Below, in pieces: positions 11,003-22,562 of a stretch of 64,000 bases of DNA. The stretch is taken from assembly GCF_001653235.2 (NCBI RefSeq), contig NC_035792.1, forward strand, positions 3,286,001 to 3,350,000. Reading direction: 5' to 3'. The number at the start of each line of letters is the position of its first letter. The stretch's first letter is position 1. Under the pieces are notes generated by a model that ran no database searches, was not told where the DNA came from, and saw only the letters and a list, made by a program, of their open reading frames with translations. The position numbers and the translations under genes are program-made. The DNA is from Pochonia chlamydosporia 170 (lineage: Eukaryota; Ascomycota; Sordariomycetes; Hypocreales; Clavicipitaceae).

Positions 11003-12961
11003 TCACGCCTTACTCCCCTGCTCAACCTCAACCTTCTCGCCCACATAGCCATTCTCCTCCGCCAAAGCCGTAACATCATGCTCCTTCAAAAACTCATCCA
11101 GTTCCTTCCTCTGCGCCTCCGACACATCATTCACATGCACGGCGACATCGTCTCCGAACCGCGCAGAAATCTCCTCCAGTGACAGTCTCGCCGTCTCCGG
11201 GAAGAAAAAGTACACGATGGGGATGAAGACGATGCACCACGCAATGATGACGAGGTAGTACTTCCAGCCGACTTGGTCGATGCCAATCGGCGCAGTCTGC
11301 AGGAGGATGATGGTGGAGGCGAATTGGCCAAAGAGGGAGAAGCCCATTCCTATGGGGCGGATTTCCGTGGGGAAGATTTCAGAGACGTAGAGATACATGG
11401 TTGTGTCGCAGAGTGTTCTACCACTGGTGTTAGTTTTTCTTTTTGGGATACAAGGGCAAGTTAGAGTATTACCCTTGGAATGTGAGGTATAGAAAGACGA
11501 AGAACACGCCTGCTGCGTTGCCTGCTTGGTTGGTCGTGCCGCCGTACTGCGCAATGCAGCCAACGAGGCCCGAGGTCGTAAAGAGACAGCCGAAAAGACC
11601 AACCATGAACATCCATCGTCTGGAGTTGACTTTGTCGTGTAGCCATGCGCCGAGTGGGTTGTATATCAGACCGGCGGTGGTGAGCCACAGGGCCGATAGT
11701 AGCAGAGGCATGTAGTTGGTTTGTCCGAGATTGGTGTATAAGATGACGGAATAGTTGTTCTACAGCAACGTCAAGTTAATTTACATCCATGCCGCTCTTG
11801 TACACCGGGAGGAAGAAGGAAACTTACAATAACAAGAGGACCAGCGAATTCTGCACCCCACTGCGTTAAAAAACCAATAATCATCCTCTTCCTGTAACTC
11901 TTCTTCTTGATCACAGCGGTCCACGGCGTACACCCAATGGCCTTTAGCTTCTGCGCATCCAGCGCAATCTGCATCTTGACCTGGTACAACTCCTCTTTGG
12001 CCGTCAGATCGTCAGGATCTTCGGGGGATTTACGCAGTTCTCGAAGAACTTTCCACGCTTCCTCGACCCGGCCCGTCTGAAGAAGCCATCGCGGTGAGCG
12101 GGGGATCCAAACCGACGTGACGAGCAGCACAAGCGGCGACAAGCACTGAACGCAGAGAGGGAATCGCCACGCAAACGACGGGTTATTCTCCGTTGCAAAG
12201 TAGCATGCGAATCCTAACCAGCCAGAGAGCATGTAGCCAAATACGAGAAAGATTGCGTGGTGACCGACTAGCCAGCCTCTCTTGTCGGGAGGTGCTAGTT
12301 CAGAGAGATACATTGGGCAAGCGGTAACGAGGATACCGATACCGAGACCTGAAATGACTCGGCCGACGTGAAACATTCTAGAAAGTTATCATTCCGTTAG
12401 TATTGGTCAGGTTGGGATCCAACGCATGACAACGTACGCCAAAGCTGCAGCTCCTCCTTGGAAAGCACCACCAACAACAGCACAAGCTGCGCCTATCTGA
12501 ATGCAGAGCTTTCTGCCCAGAGCTGTCGCTCCCCACATGATGAACAGGCTGCCAACTGCTCCTCCAGCACTATACAATCCATTTGCAGTGGCAATCGCCT
12601 GTGTTGTTGTGGTGCCATAGCCTGGCTCGCCCTGCATGGGCAAACCAAAGAACTGATACCATCCTGGTTGACCGATGGTACTGCCGATAATGGCAGAGCA
12701 ATATCCGTAAGTCTGGAAATATCACGGTTAGAAAGTAAGTTCTGGTGGATAATCGTGGAGTTGGTAATTTTGGCAGGTTCCCCGAGGTCGGCTCTTTGTG
12801 GAGATTTGAATCCAGAGTTGCCAACCTCAGATGTGGATAGGAGTGGAAACAGGGCCGAGTTGTCATCTTACAAAAGAACCAAATGCAACTGCAATGGTTA
12901 CCAGTCGATTATATGGACTGGTCCTAGACCGCCGAGTCTTGACCCGAGTGTCTACGGTCAT
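11003..12961 (-). CDS. MFS sugar-porter transporter
   Basis: A five-exon gene. From the start codon the exons are 12872-12961, 12438-12712, 11828-12377, 11473-11759 and 11003-11417, giving 538 residues. All junctions have GT-AG introns and matching phase. The product is a major facilitator superfamily protein of the sugar-porter type. Family marks are GG(A)VGSLF...GRK after the second helix, ISGLGIGIL...YLSELAPPDKRG in the fourth and fifth helices, and the central PRSPRWLLQTGR (PESPR-like). The sixth-helix-to-loop region is KEELYQVKMQI, and PETARLSLEEI sits after the last helix (PETKG-like). The C terminus is charged and cytosolic. It probably moves a sugar or sugar-like carboxylate with protons at the plasma membrane; the substrate is not predictable. 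It shares an 800-bp divergent promoter with the aldehyde dehydrogenase. Confidence 0.93.
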
Positions 12962-13760
12962 GGTGGAACGTAACGTTGAACCAAAGACCGGGAACTGAAG
13001 AGTAAATCGATGAAGCGCAAGGAAGTCGTACGTGTTTGCACAACGTTTGCCTGTGTCCCTGTGACCTGGTGTCGAGGAAGGCAGGCTAAATAAGACGATG
13101 GTGGTTCATCCTGACGACCGGATGTCAAAGAGAGTGAGAGAGTGAGAGCGTGTGTGTTGACATCGACTCTTTCCAGCCCCTTTCGATACCACAACCGACC
13201 GACTTGAAGCCACTACTACATCCTATTAGCCAAGCTGAATCACTTTCGCCAGACAAAGCCAATATCGTGACCCGTTCCCCGGTACCCCGGACCCGCTAAC
13301 GGTGATCTCATCCGGAGCGTGCCACCGAAATGTAACAACTTGACCCTTCACAGTTTGAATCATCGGCTGTTGCTCCGCTCCGCATTTTCCCAATTCGTCT
13401 CCCCGCATCTTGCATCAATGGATGATGGATCTTGAGGCCGCCATGCAGAATTGAGCCGGAGCCTGAGCTAGGTGGTGCATTCGAAAGGGCCGGGAATGAG
13501 AGAACCGGCAATTCAGACGAACACCTTCTCTCAATCATACACACACATGAATGGCTCCATTCTTTTGATGTCAGTTTGGTGGGTTCATGTCACAGGAACT
13601 CGGATTCCCCGCACGCTTGACCTGCAAGGTTGATCTTGATGCCGACCTCGCTACACCATTTCTAACGATAGCCTCATTAAAACGCAAGACTTCTTCACGT
13701 GTCTCAGACGACGGAGCCGGGACATACTAACAAATCCTATTCCATCTTCTTTAAATCATC
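12962..13760. promoter_or_regulatory. Divergent promoter, transporter and aldehyde dehydrogenase
   Basis: A head-to-head 799-bp intergenic region holding the promoters of the sugar-porter gene and the succinate-semialdehyde-dehydrogenase-like gene. Several CCGG-containing segments (for example around 13256-13320) could serve Zn2Cys6 regulators, but no spaced CGG pair was defined. Confidence 0.5.
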
Positions 13761-15493
13761 ATGGCTGCAGAATTACCCTTTCAGCTGGCCGACAGGAGCC
13801 TTGCCCAACCCGACTGTGTTGTTGACGGCAGAGACATAACCGCCAAGTCGGGCAAACGATTCGATGTCATCGATCCAGGTACCGGCAAAGTCTGGATTTC
13901 TTGCCCCGATTGTAATGGCGATGATGTCGACACGACTGTCCAGTCGAGCCACAGGGCCTTCCAAGAGTACTCCAAATGGACACCACGAAAACGAGCCCAG
14001 ACCATCTCCAAGTGGCACCAGCTGATTGTCGATGCTCGCGAGGACTTGGCAAAGATTCTTGTTTATGAAACTGGAAAGCCTCTTTCAGAGGCATATGGCG
14101 AGATTGACTATGCCACGAGCTTCACTTGGTGGTTTGTAGGAGAGGCAGAGAGAGCCCATGGTAGCTCAATCGTTTCTGCTATTCCTGGCCGCCGGGCCAT
14201 CACTATTAAACAACCCATTGGAGTCGCTGCAGCCTTAGTGCCGTGGAACTTCCCAATCGCTCTGACTTTGAGAAAAGTGGCTGCTGCGCTGGCCGCCGGT
14301 TGTACCATGGTGCTCAAACCATCGCCAGAAACACCACTGACAGCTATCGCGGTTGCGCGCCTCGCACTCAAGGCTGGGTTCCCCGTCGGTTCTTTCAACG
14401 TCTTGACTACAAGCCTTGATAATACTCCGGCCGTCGCAGAAGCTCTATGTCTTCATCCGCTGATAAAGAAGGTAACCTTTACTGGTAGCACGCGTGTGGG
14501 CAAGATTATCACCGGTCTCTGCGCACGTAACCTCAAAAAATTCACCCTCGAGCTGGGCGGAAATTGTCCCTTTATTATCTTCGATGATGCCAATACCGTC
14601 CAGGCACTCGCTCAACTCATGGCTCTCAAATGGCGTCATGCCGGCCAGGCATGTATCTCGTCAAACAGACTTTATGTCCAGCGTGGCATATATGATGCTT
14701 TTGTCAAGGAGCTCATTGCCAGCACCTCCCAACTCAAGGTTGGGCATGGCATGGCCGAAGGAACGACCATGGGCCCGGTAACGACACCTCGAGCGCTCGA
14801 TAAAGCCGAAGAAATGGCCAAAGATGCCATCAGCAATGGTGCGAAATTGGTGTACGGGACCGGCCTTCGTGCTGAGTCTACAGGAGGATATTTTATGAAC
14901 CCAACCATCTTGACAGACGTGACGGACGACATGCTCATGAGCCAGGACGAGATTTTTGCACCACTCCTCGGCGTCTCCGTGTTTGATACAGAGGACGAAG
15001 TTACTACGCGAGCAAACAACACCAGCATGGGCTTGGCCAGCTACGTGTTCACCAAGAATGTTGATCGTTTGTGGAGGATGTTTGAGAAACTGGAAGCCGG
15101 CATGATTGGATTGGTACGTTTTGGCATATGTTTCTTCTTCTTTCCTGGTTTCCTCGACAATTTCTTCCCTCTACATGAAAAAATTTCTTTGTACGCCGTC
15201 AACACATCCCGATTTGCTTGTTCTGCTTTCTTTTTCTCTCGAGCCGTCTCAGCCGGGTTTGCAAAGCCGAGTGTTGTCTCTCTTGGCGTGGCTGGTGGTG
15301 GAGATGCTACATCGCGCGTACATTTTGCTGACACAATATTGCACTTTAGAATACAGGAAACAGCTCGTGTTCTGAGGCTCCGTTTGGCGGTATCAAGGAG
15401 AGCGGTTGTGGAAAGGAGAGTGGCAAAGACGTGGCGGTGGAGGAATTTTTGGTCACCAAGAACGGAACGCTGACTGTTGAAGACCATTGGTGA
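13761..15493 (+). CDS. Succinate-semialdehyde dehydrogenase-type ALDH
   Basis: A two-exon gene: exons 13761-15113 and 15350-15493. It encodes 498 residues, the normal length for NAD(P)-dependent succinate-semialdehyde dehydrogenases. Seen motifs are VPWNFP and KPSPETPLTA for cofactor binding, FTGSTRVGK, the general base in FTLELGG (Glu about 264), and the nucleophile in GQACISSNR (Cys about 298). The C terminus APFGGIKESGCGKESGKDVAVEEFLVTK is restored only after splicing. The reaction would be oxidation of succinate semialdehyde, or a related aldehyde, to the acid, as in the GABA shunt. The intron (15114-15349) is 236 bp, much longer than its neighbours in the window, and stays open in frame, so an unspliced message would give a different C-terminal tail ending at 15473. 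It is divergent from a transporter. Confidence 0.94.
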
Positions 15494-18400
15494 GCTTGTT
15501 TGATGACCGGTTTATCTCAAAAGTTGCTTTTTAGTATCCAGAGTCCAGACCCTCGTACGGTTGGCCAGACAGTGCCCCTTTGCCTTGAATAGAACGGTAG
15601 TGTATAGGAAGACCTCGCAGTGGCCACTCCAAGGCAACTCGGTGTAACTGTGAATGCCCAACCATCCACCTTTGCAATCTCGGATAATGCATGCAAACGG
15701 CGGCATGCGTTAGACTTTCTGCATAGGTCATATTTAGCATTAGCCTCTGTATCTTGTATTCAATCTGATGCAATCGCGTAGTAATATGATCGGCTGTTAC
15801 ATTTGTGAACCAATACCCGTCTGGTACCGAGACACTGGTACGGGTCAGAGAAGCGGTAAGGCGACCATTTCCAAGGTCGGGGAACAAGGTCCGCTGCGTC
15901 CGCCAGCAGGGACATGCCTCAGAGGTAAAAAAGCCAAATGGACGGAATAATACAGCCTCTGTTCAACCAGTTGCCTGGAAAGGAGGCGAAAATTTTTCCA
16001 CTTTGTGAAGGGCGTGTCATCTCAGCCCCCTTTACGGAGTATGCTGTCGGCTCGCTACGAGCTATTGGATCTGAAATAACCAAGTGTTTGCTACGGATCA
16101 CGCCACCAAGTACCGTAAGCGAATTTGTGTGCAGTTCGAGGAGCATGAGGCGCGTACGAAACGAACTGTATCTACAATATTGTGCCCTGGCACTGTGCAG
16201 AATAGACGAACTAAGTCTTCTCAGACCGAGGCGCCAACAGTTTGACGTTTCTTGGTGTCGCAAGTGAAGTATGCAGCATTACCACGGGGCCGTCATGCCG
16301 AAATTGAAGCCAACAACTGTTGATCTGACAAGGCCAGCGTTCAGGAAAGTAAACAAAAGTCGTAGCCATGTTTCGAGTAGTGACAATCTCCAAAGGTACC
16401 ACAGGAAACAGCTGTCATTCATCAAACCGACAATGCCTGAGCTGTTAAACGGCCCCGGACCGGGCCAACGGGGCCGTGGTGGAATGACGACCAAGTTCGG
16501 CTAGTTTTGGGCGAGCATGGGACTGATTAGGCGAGCAAATTGGATCTCTAGCGCCGAAAGATTTGAATTCCAAGAACCTGGAAGCGGTGGACACAGTCTG
16601 ACAGTATGTGTAGGGATTATTGGTGTCCGGGTAGTTTCCGGGAAATGAAGTCCATAAGGCAAAGTTCCATGGTGTAACAGCGAACGAAGGCACCCGGCAA
16701 GGATGGAAAGGCATGGATTGGTTACCATGATCCAGGATAATGAAGACTGACAGTTGTGCCTTATTGCACGGATCAGTTGTCGGCAAAACTAACACTGGTC
16801 TGGTAAAATTATCCGTGTTGCTCCAAAACAAACAAGCGGTGTTGAATGTTGTGTGTATTGTACGGAGCACGGAGTACGTGTACTCGTTATGTGTGTACAT
16901 ACGTGTGTACGCCTGTATCGGAGCCAGGGCTGGATGGAGATTTGAGGACTTGCTGGACATGTGGTGATTCAGGGGTTCGAAACTTGTCGGCTCACGGACG
17001 TCATGGAGCTGCCCTTGGAGGACTTGTCGCAGGCATGTTGAGTCGTTACTCAGCCCAGAGTACGGAGGACGGAGTACGCTGCAGACTTCTTGAGTTCCGA
17101 CCCTCCAAGCCTCTTTGCACGGAGTATGTACCAGTTGAATGACGCCAAAGACAACGACAAGGCAACCACAAACGACGAAGTGTCGTAGCCAGGAAAAATA
17201 TTGTTTATTAATTACGCGGCAAGAAAGTTGTTGAACGCTTGGACCGTCCGGTTATTCAGGACCCAATGTTAGCCAACGTCAGGAAGGCTTCGTCTGGTAA
17301 TAATAAGGAGGAAACCCTGCGTCTGCGTCGGCCGGTGTTCACGAAATGCATCGAGTCACACAAATCGCTGGTGTTTGCTCGGCAGGGAATGCGGCAGGTC
17401 TCCGATTGAGCATCGAGTTGCTCCTTCCTTCCATTGCGTCGCTTCCCAGTTTGGCACCAGCCCAGCCGAGCCCAGTCCTTCTGCAGGCTTTAGGGCCACT
17501 TGACACAGCTCAACTTGCTTTCCATGAGACCATGCCTTTCTACTCTAACCCTTTCTTCATCTCTGTCATGACGAACTTGACCAAGGCTCTCCACTTGAAA
17601 GTATCCCTCCCCTTCTGTACCATTTCATCGCCATACCCACTGCCGTGCCTGGCAGGTGTGGTCCGACCGGTTGGTCTGGGCATGGAGTCCACTTTGTCCA
17701 CAACCAGACTGCTTCTAGAAGGACATGGCTCTCGTTGCACCGTCAAAATGCCAGGGCCTGATGTCTGGGTTTAAATGAAGAAGACGAGCACATACCTAGG
17801 AAACTACCAAGTGCGTGGTACTCCGTACTCGGTACTCAAGTAACAGGTTGACGGCCACCGGAAGGACGAGACAGCAAGAGAGAGAGAGAGAGAGAGCGAG
17901 AGAGCGAGAGACAGAGTCAAGTCACACGGTGACATCACGGTGTTCATGCCTCCATGTCTTACCAGGACCCAAAAATTGGGAGCGGCAGAAGAGACCCGCG
18001 TTGGTGTTTGGGCACATGTACATGCCTTGATTCACAAGCATGGTCTCTCCTCGCAGTCGCCTTCTCCAAGCTAGTTCCAGGTTGCGCACCGGGAGATGGG
18101 TAACAAGTCACTGGGGACAAGTATCGAAAGTATCGACTCACCCTCTTGTCTCTTCCCTCCCTGATTGCCGTAATTTTCTCTTCATCAAACAGTTGCACTA
18201 GCTTGGCGTCTGGTGCTAACCCCCAGGATCTTCTGGTTTTAGCCTGGAAGGCATGGATGCTCCACCGTGGTTTTTGGGCTTTCGCAAACAGTAATACGGC
18301 ATACCTCCTCCGGGCACTGCATGCTTGGATTCCCAGAGAATGGATGATGGGTAAATGGCCGCCCCTGTTGATCCCAGGTACCAGCGTTTGTGCGCAATAG

Positions 18401-19098
18401 CGCAATGGCACCGTCATAGCTCTTTCGCAGGCCCGGTCTCGAAAAGCTATGGCCACGGGGAAAAGAAAAGTCTAGGACAAGTCGCCATCAGCCATGAGAA
18501 GCCAGGACAGGGGTGGCTTTACCCAATTTGACCCAAAAAAGTTGTCCCAGACCAAGGGCCCACGGGGGACGTGATTTGACCACAACAATGTATCGGCATG
18601 GGGTAGACCGCAAAGTCGGAACTTGCACGCAACACAGGGTACCAGAGTCATACCAATGCACCCCCCTACACAGCCGTTTGGACCTCATCATTGAACACAG
18701 CGCGGTGTAAAGATTGCTGGTTCCCCCTGCTCGTTTGTAGGTACCTGGGCAAGCATGAGATCCTGGAAAATGGATAGCCACGCGAGAGCATGCACGACCC
18801 TGGTCAAACTGAACCCAACTGAGGAAACCTTGTTGAGTGAGCCCTTGAACGGGAAAAAAGTGCGAGAGGAATAAGGAAAAAAAATATGATGGGTTGTTGG
18901 CAGGCACACATTTGGCGGGACTGGTTTATAATCTCAGACATCTGCTCCAATGTTCAACTTCGCTTTCCTCCACTTCATCTCGCCGATTCATGATACCATG
19001 CTCTACTTCAAAAGTGGTTCTTCTTCTCGCCAAACTGAACGTTCACATTCTACCCCTTTGTTACAAACCGAACAGGAAACAAGGAAGCAACGTGCAAT
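15494..19098. other. Long intergenic stretch, no gene recognised
   Basis: Open frames here are short and unrelated to any family I know. Exact dispersed 9-mers lie at 16033-16041 and 17819-17827, with several near copies between 16860 and 17125 (for example ACGGAGTACG). A GA microsatellite lies at 17877-17912. Confidence 0.5.
17877..17912 (+). repeat. GA-rich microsatellite
   Basis: A purine tract of AG dinucleotides interrupted by two GCGAG units. It lies in gene-free DNA close to the TACTCCGTA copy at 17819. Confidence 0.9.
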
Positions 19099-19105
19099 TA
19101 TAAAA
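19099..19105 (+). promoter_or_regulatory. TATA box of the 19.2-kb small locus
   Basis: TATAAAA sits 125 bp before an ATG at 19230. Between them is CT- and A-rich leader sequence typical of fungal 5' untranslated regions. Confidence 0.45.
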
Positions 19106-19229
19106 CCCGACGACTATCTCGATCCTCGACTAGAAACAACAGCAACACCATCCTACTCCCATCTTCCAAGCAGCTTCTTGCGACTACCCAACTCCCTCAC
19201 CTCGCCAATCCCAATAAAACAAACTCAAA

Positions 19230-19513
19230 ATGCCTCGTGGCCCGTATGACACCACCGGCGTTCCCAAACCGAACGCGCCAAAGCCTCCGAAATCCCGTCG
19301 AAGCGTCCGTTTCGGATGATTTTGTGTTGGACATTTTGCCGCAGACGGCTGGATCAGCTACAACAGACGGTCAGGTGCGAACTTATTCCTCAAAAAGAAC
19401 CTATATCACACGGCGTTTACTAAAACAATGCCTAACAGACTCTGGAAGATACGACCGATGATGTCTCCGACCATATACAGCATGTTTCTTTGCCTACCAT
19501 TATAATTTTTTGA
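19230..19513 (+). CDS. Candidate small spliced gene, frame unclear
   Basis: An ATG at 19230 in good context (CTCAAAATGCC) opens a 29-codon frame with a basic, proline-rich product (MPRGPYDTTGVPKPNAPKPP...) that stops with TGA at 19317. The +1 frame overlaps it, has its own ATG at 19246, and continues through DDFVLDILPQTAGSATTDGQ. A 64-bp GT-AG intron (19375-19438) then leads to TLEDTTDDVSDHIQH..., stopping at 19511. Either the second ATG is used (about 67 residues), a +1 frame change links the two, or the locus is broken by an indel. The product is not recognised. The upstream TATA box and leader support transcription. Further coding-like pieces in other frames follow at 19688-19915 but could not be joined. 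Confidence 0.35.
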
Positions 19514-22500
19514 TTACTTCTGGGAAATGGCGTGTCAATCGAGAATGTTTTTTTTTCCTTTTCGTTTTTATTATTGGGTGTACTTGGGAACGGACAACAA
19601 AAAATAGACTGGGGGTTTCGACCAGGACGGGTAAAACGGCACTGAGAAATTTGGGAAACAAAAAGACATAGACTACCGATCATACACATGACATTCGTCG
19701 CAGGACGCAGAGACTACATAGTAGCCAGCAATGGCGAATTGATGACGATTTCCGAAATCCCCAAGAGCTCTCGATTCTTTGTGACGCCTTCGTGACGACA
19801 TGGTGGCCGAGATAACAGTAGGAGGGCTGTTCGATGGAGCTTACCCAGAGTCCGGCATCGAGGGATACGAATTCAAAGACCAATCCGGCAAGACCACAGG
19901 TTTAAATGTAAGGTCAACGAGTCAATGCCAAACCGCAAGGATCAAAGCATGTCGGAGATATAGTTGCATCACGGGTCTGGTGGTTGTGGGGACACGGCAG
20001 CGGCTCCGAAGTGGGACTTGGATGTGCGGGAAGGAAACGGCACGGCACGGCATGCCATGGCATCAAGTTTGTGGAGTGTCAAGCCACAGACCGGACCCTG
20101 TTCGGGAGGTGGACATGTTCTTGGTAGAAAGGTGTTGTTGATTGGGAGGGCTGTTCGTGTCTGTGTAAGTGTCGAACGGGCCTTTGTTCATGGATTTGCG
20201 GGATTTTCCTCACGGGTCTGTCAAATGAGGTTGACACTTGGATATGAATAATTGTCGAGTATGTTGATGTGGCTTTACATAAATCTGTTTGGATATACAT
20301 ATTGTACAACGCATCTAGCTAATTCATAACTTCAGAGTATCTTGATACCCCCATCCACCAGCGATATTCTACCCTGCTCAAACACTTCTCCCACAAAGAC
20401 TCTCCGTCTTGTCAACACCACCATAACAATACCATAAACACACCATCCTTTTCAACACAGAATCTAGAATCATCCAAATATGCACACTCTCCAGTCTCAC
20501 ATCTCCCGTGACCCCCAACATCGGCCCTCCACCACCACCACCTTCATCTTCACCGATCCACACCAAGCTGCAAAGCAACCACGCCTCACTCCCCGAAAAC
20601 AAAGTACCAAAAAAAGTCCTCACCTCTTTTCACACTCTCTCGATCCACGCGGCTTCTCAGACATTCCGCCTATCGATCCTTTTCTCGCTGCAGCCTATCT
20701 GGGCCCATCGGAGTTGCTCCGTCTCCCACGTCAGTTTTGTACCACGGTTACTCGACATGAAAGGCAAGTATTATGACATGGGTTATCAGATTTCTTTTGC
20801 CTTCTCAACGGTTTGGGGCCGGTGAAACAAGGTGGATAAAAGTAAAAACCGTAAGTGTTATTCTTGAACGGGACACAGGGCTGTTTTGCTCATAATGGCG
20901 GGTGATAAGCTGCATGTTGTGTGACGGGGTGTAAGACGTCAATGGATGGTATTTTCACGTTTGAACAAGATGTCTTGCGGGTGGTGCGGGTGTTAGTTTT
21001 GTGGTTGGAAGTGTCATGTCTTTCAGATTTAATGTCTTCGTTTGTTTCTCTGAATGTAAGACATTCAGTCTTGGACAACCCATCCCTCATCGTAGGATTT
21101 TCCCCAAACACCGTACAAACTACCTGTCAAGTTCAGCACATCAATACTCACAAACTCCAGGTTTCGGAACTTCCACTCGGAACACCTACATCAAACCCAC
21201 TCGGTGAACAGTTCTCATTCCCCCCCGGAAACAAACAAACCTCACCGCTCACTAATCCAGCGCAAAACTCAAAAGCACAATGAAAGTGGCGTCAAGAGCA
21301 ATGTGTCAAAATCGCGGCCCAATTGGAGTTTCTCTCAGACCGAGGGCACCAGTCCCCATGTGGTGCAACCGCCTACCGTGCAGATCCCTCAATTTTAGAA
21401 GGGGACGGTGTACATGATCCCGAATTGCACCAGGCTTACGAATTGACTGTTATTTATTTATTTATTTTTTTCACTCATCGAGAAAAAAAGACCAAATCAC
21501 AATGTTAGGTCGCCATGGGGTCTGACGGTCATGGCAAAAAAGCAGTGTTACCAGGCGGCCAAACCCGAGTATAAACACAAACCGGGCCGCATTGGCGGTT
21601 GTCAAGGATAAGAGCCGGTTGTCAAAATGCAGGTAGATATGAGAATGTCATTGTGTGACACTCTTTGTTCACGCATCGGGGATTAAAAAAATAACTAAAT
21701 GCTCGAATTTCATCTATTGCAGTTGTGCTCGTTGGCCAGAATAGGAAACAAGATGGTAAGGCATAGCCGCATGGCATCATGCAGCCGGTATGCGTGGAAA
21801 TGGGCTTCCATGCCTGATTCCATGACTCGCATTGGAGCTTAAAAGTTAGTAGAAGCATATCCTGCATTGACCATGTTCGTTTTGCTCCATGCTGGTTCAG
21901 GGTCTGCCAAAGGTTGGTCAAGAAAAAACGCTCGGTTCATTCCGATTGCTTCTCGACCGTTTGGGCTGAGCTGCACTCGATGAATGCCGTCGTGTCTCGA
22001 TAGGGTAACATACCTACTCTATTCTCGACCACTTAGGAATGATTCCTTCATAAGCAGATGTCAGAATTCTTCCAATAGGGTTCCGGATGCGGTCTGAGTC
22101 CCCTTGTCTCTAGCATATTTTGTCGTGGATGCCACCGCCCTTCAAGGAAGGCTTGAGAGTGCGCTCCACAAATGCCACAAATGCCACGATTGACAAGGAT
22201 GACACGGGGATTGCTTGTACTGCAGGAGTTGCTGCGTGCGATATAACGGTGTGGAAAGAAGGATGAAAGGATGCGATATGGAAGCGGCCAAGAAAAGAAC
22301 GGAGGGGAAACGTCAAATCCTGGCGGAATATAATAGGCTTGAGGAATCCTGTTGGGCATTGTCTGTTACTTTCTGACAGCTCATCATGAAATAATACCCT
22401 TTCCGATAGCTCGTTCTGTCCTAGTCTCTTACCAACCTTTATTACTCACTCACTCTGATATTACAGAACAGTTATATTGATTGCAAACATTATAACTTGA

Positions 22501-22562
22501 GCGAAGTCCGAGGTATAGGCCGCCTCCCCTCGTTCCAAGATAGCTACACGTTTTGCTTCATC
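19514..22562. other. Intergenic, no gene recognised
   Basis: A 98-codon frame from an ATG at 20480 has an A- and C-rich leader but a low-complexity His/Ser/Pro product and no homology I know. Coding-like fragments lie between 19688 and 19915. The right end contains the P450 promoter. Confidence 0.5.

Noticed and set aside
17346..17774. 142-codon plus-strand frame
   Set aside because: No recognisable domain, and the composition looks like intergenic sequence.
19230..19513. Ornithine decarboxylase antizyme with +1 frameshift
   Set aside because: The ORF1-stop-ORF2 layout is reminiscent, but ORF2 is far too short and I see no antizyme domain.
20480..20776. 98-codon plus-strand ATG frame
   Set aside because: Low-complexity His/Ser/Pro content, no domain, no following exon with matching phase.
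22048..22359. 103-codon minus-strand ATG frame upstream of the P450
   Set aside because: No domain, no codon signal, and it lies in the probable P450 promoter.
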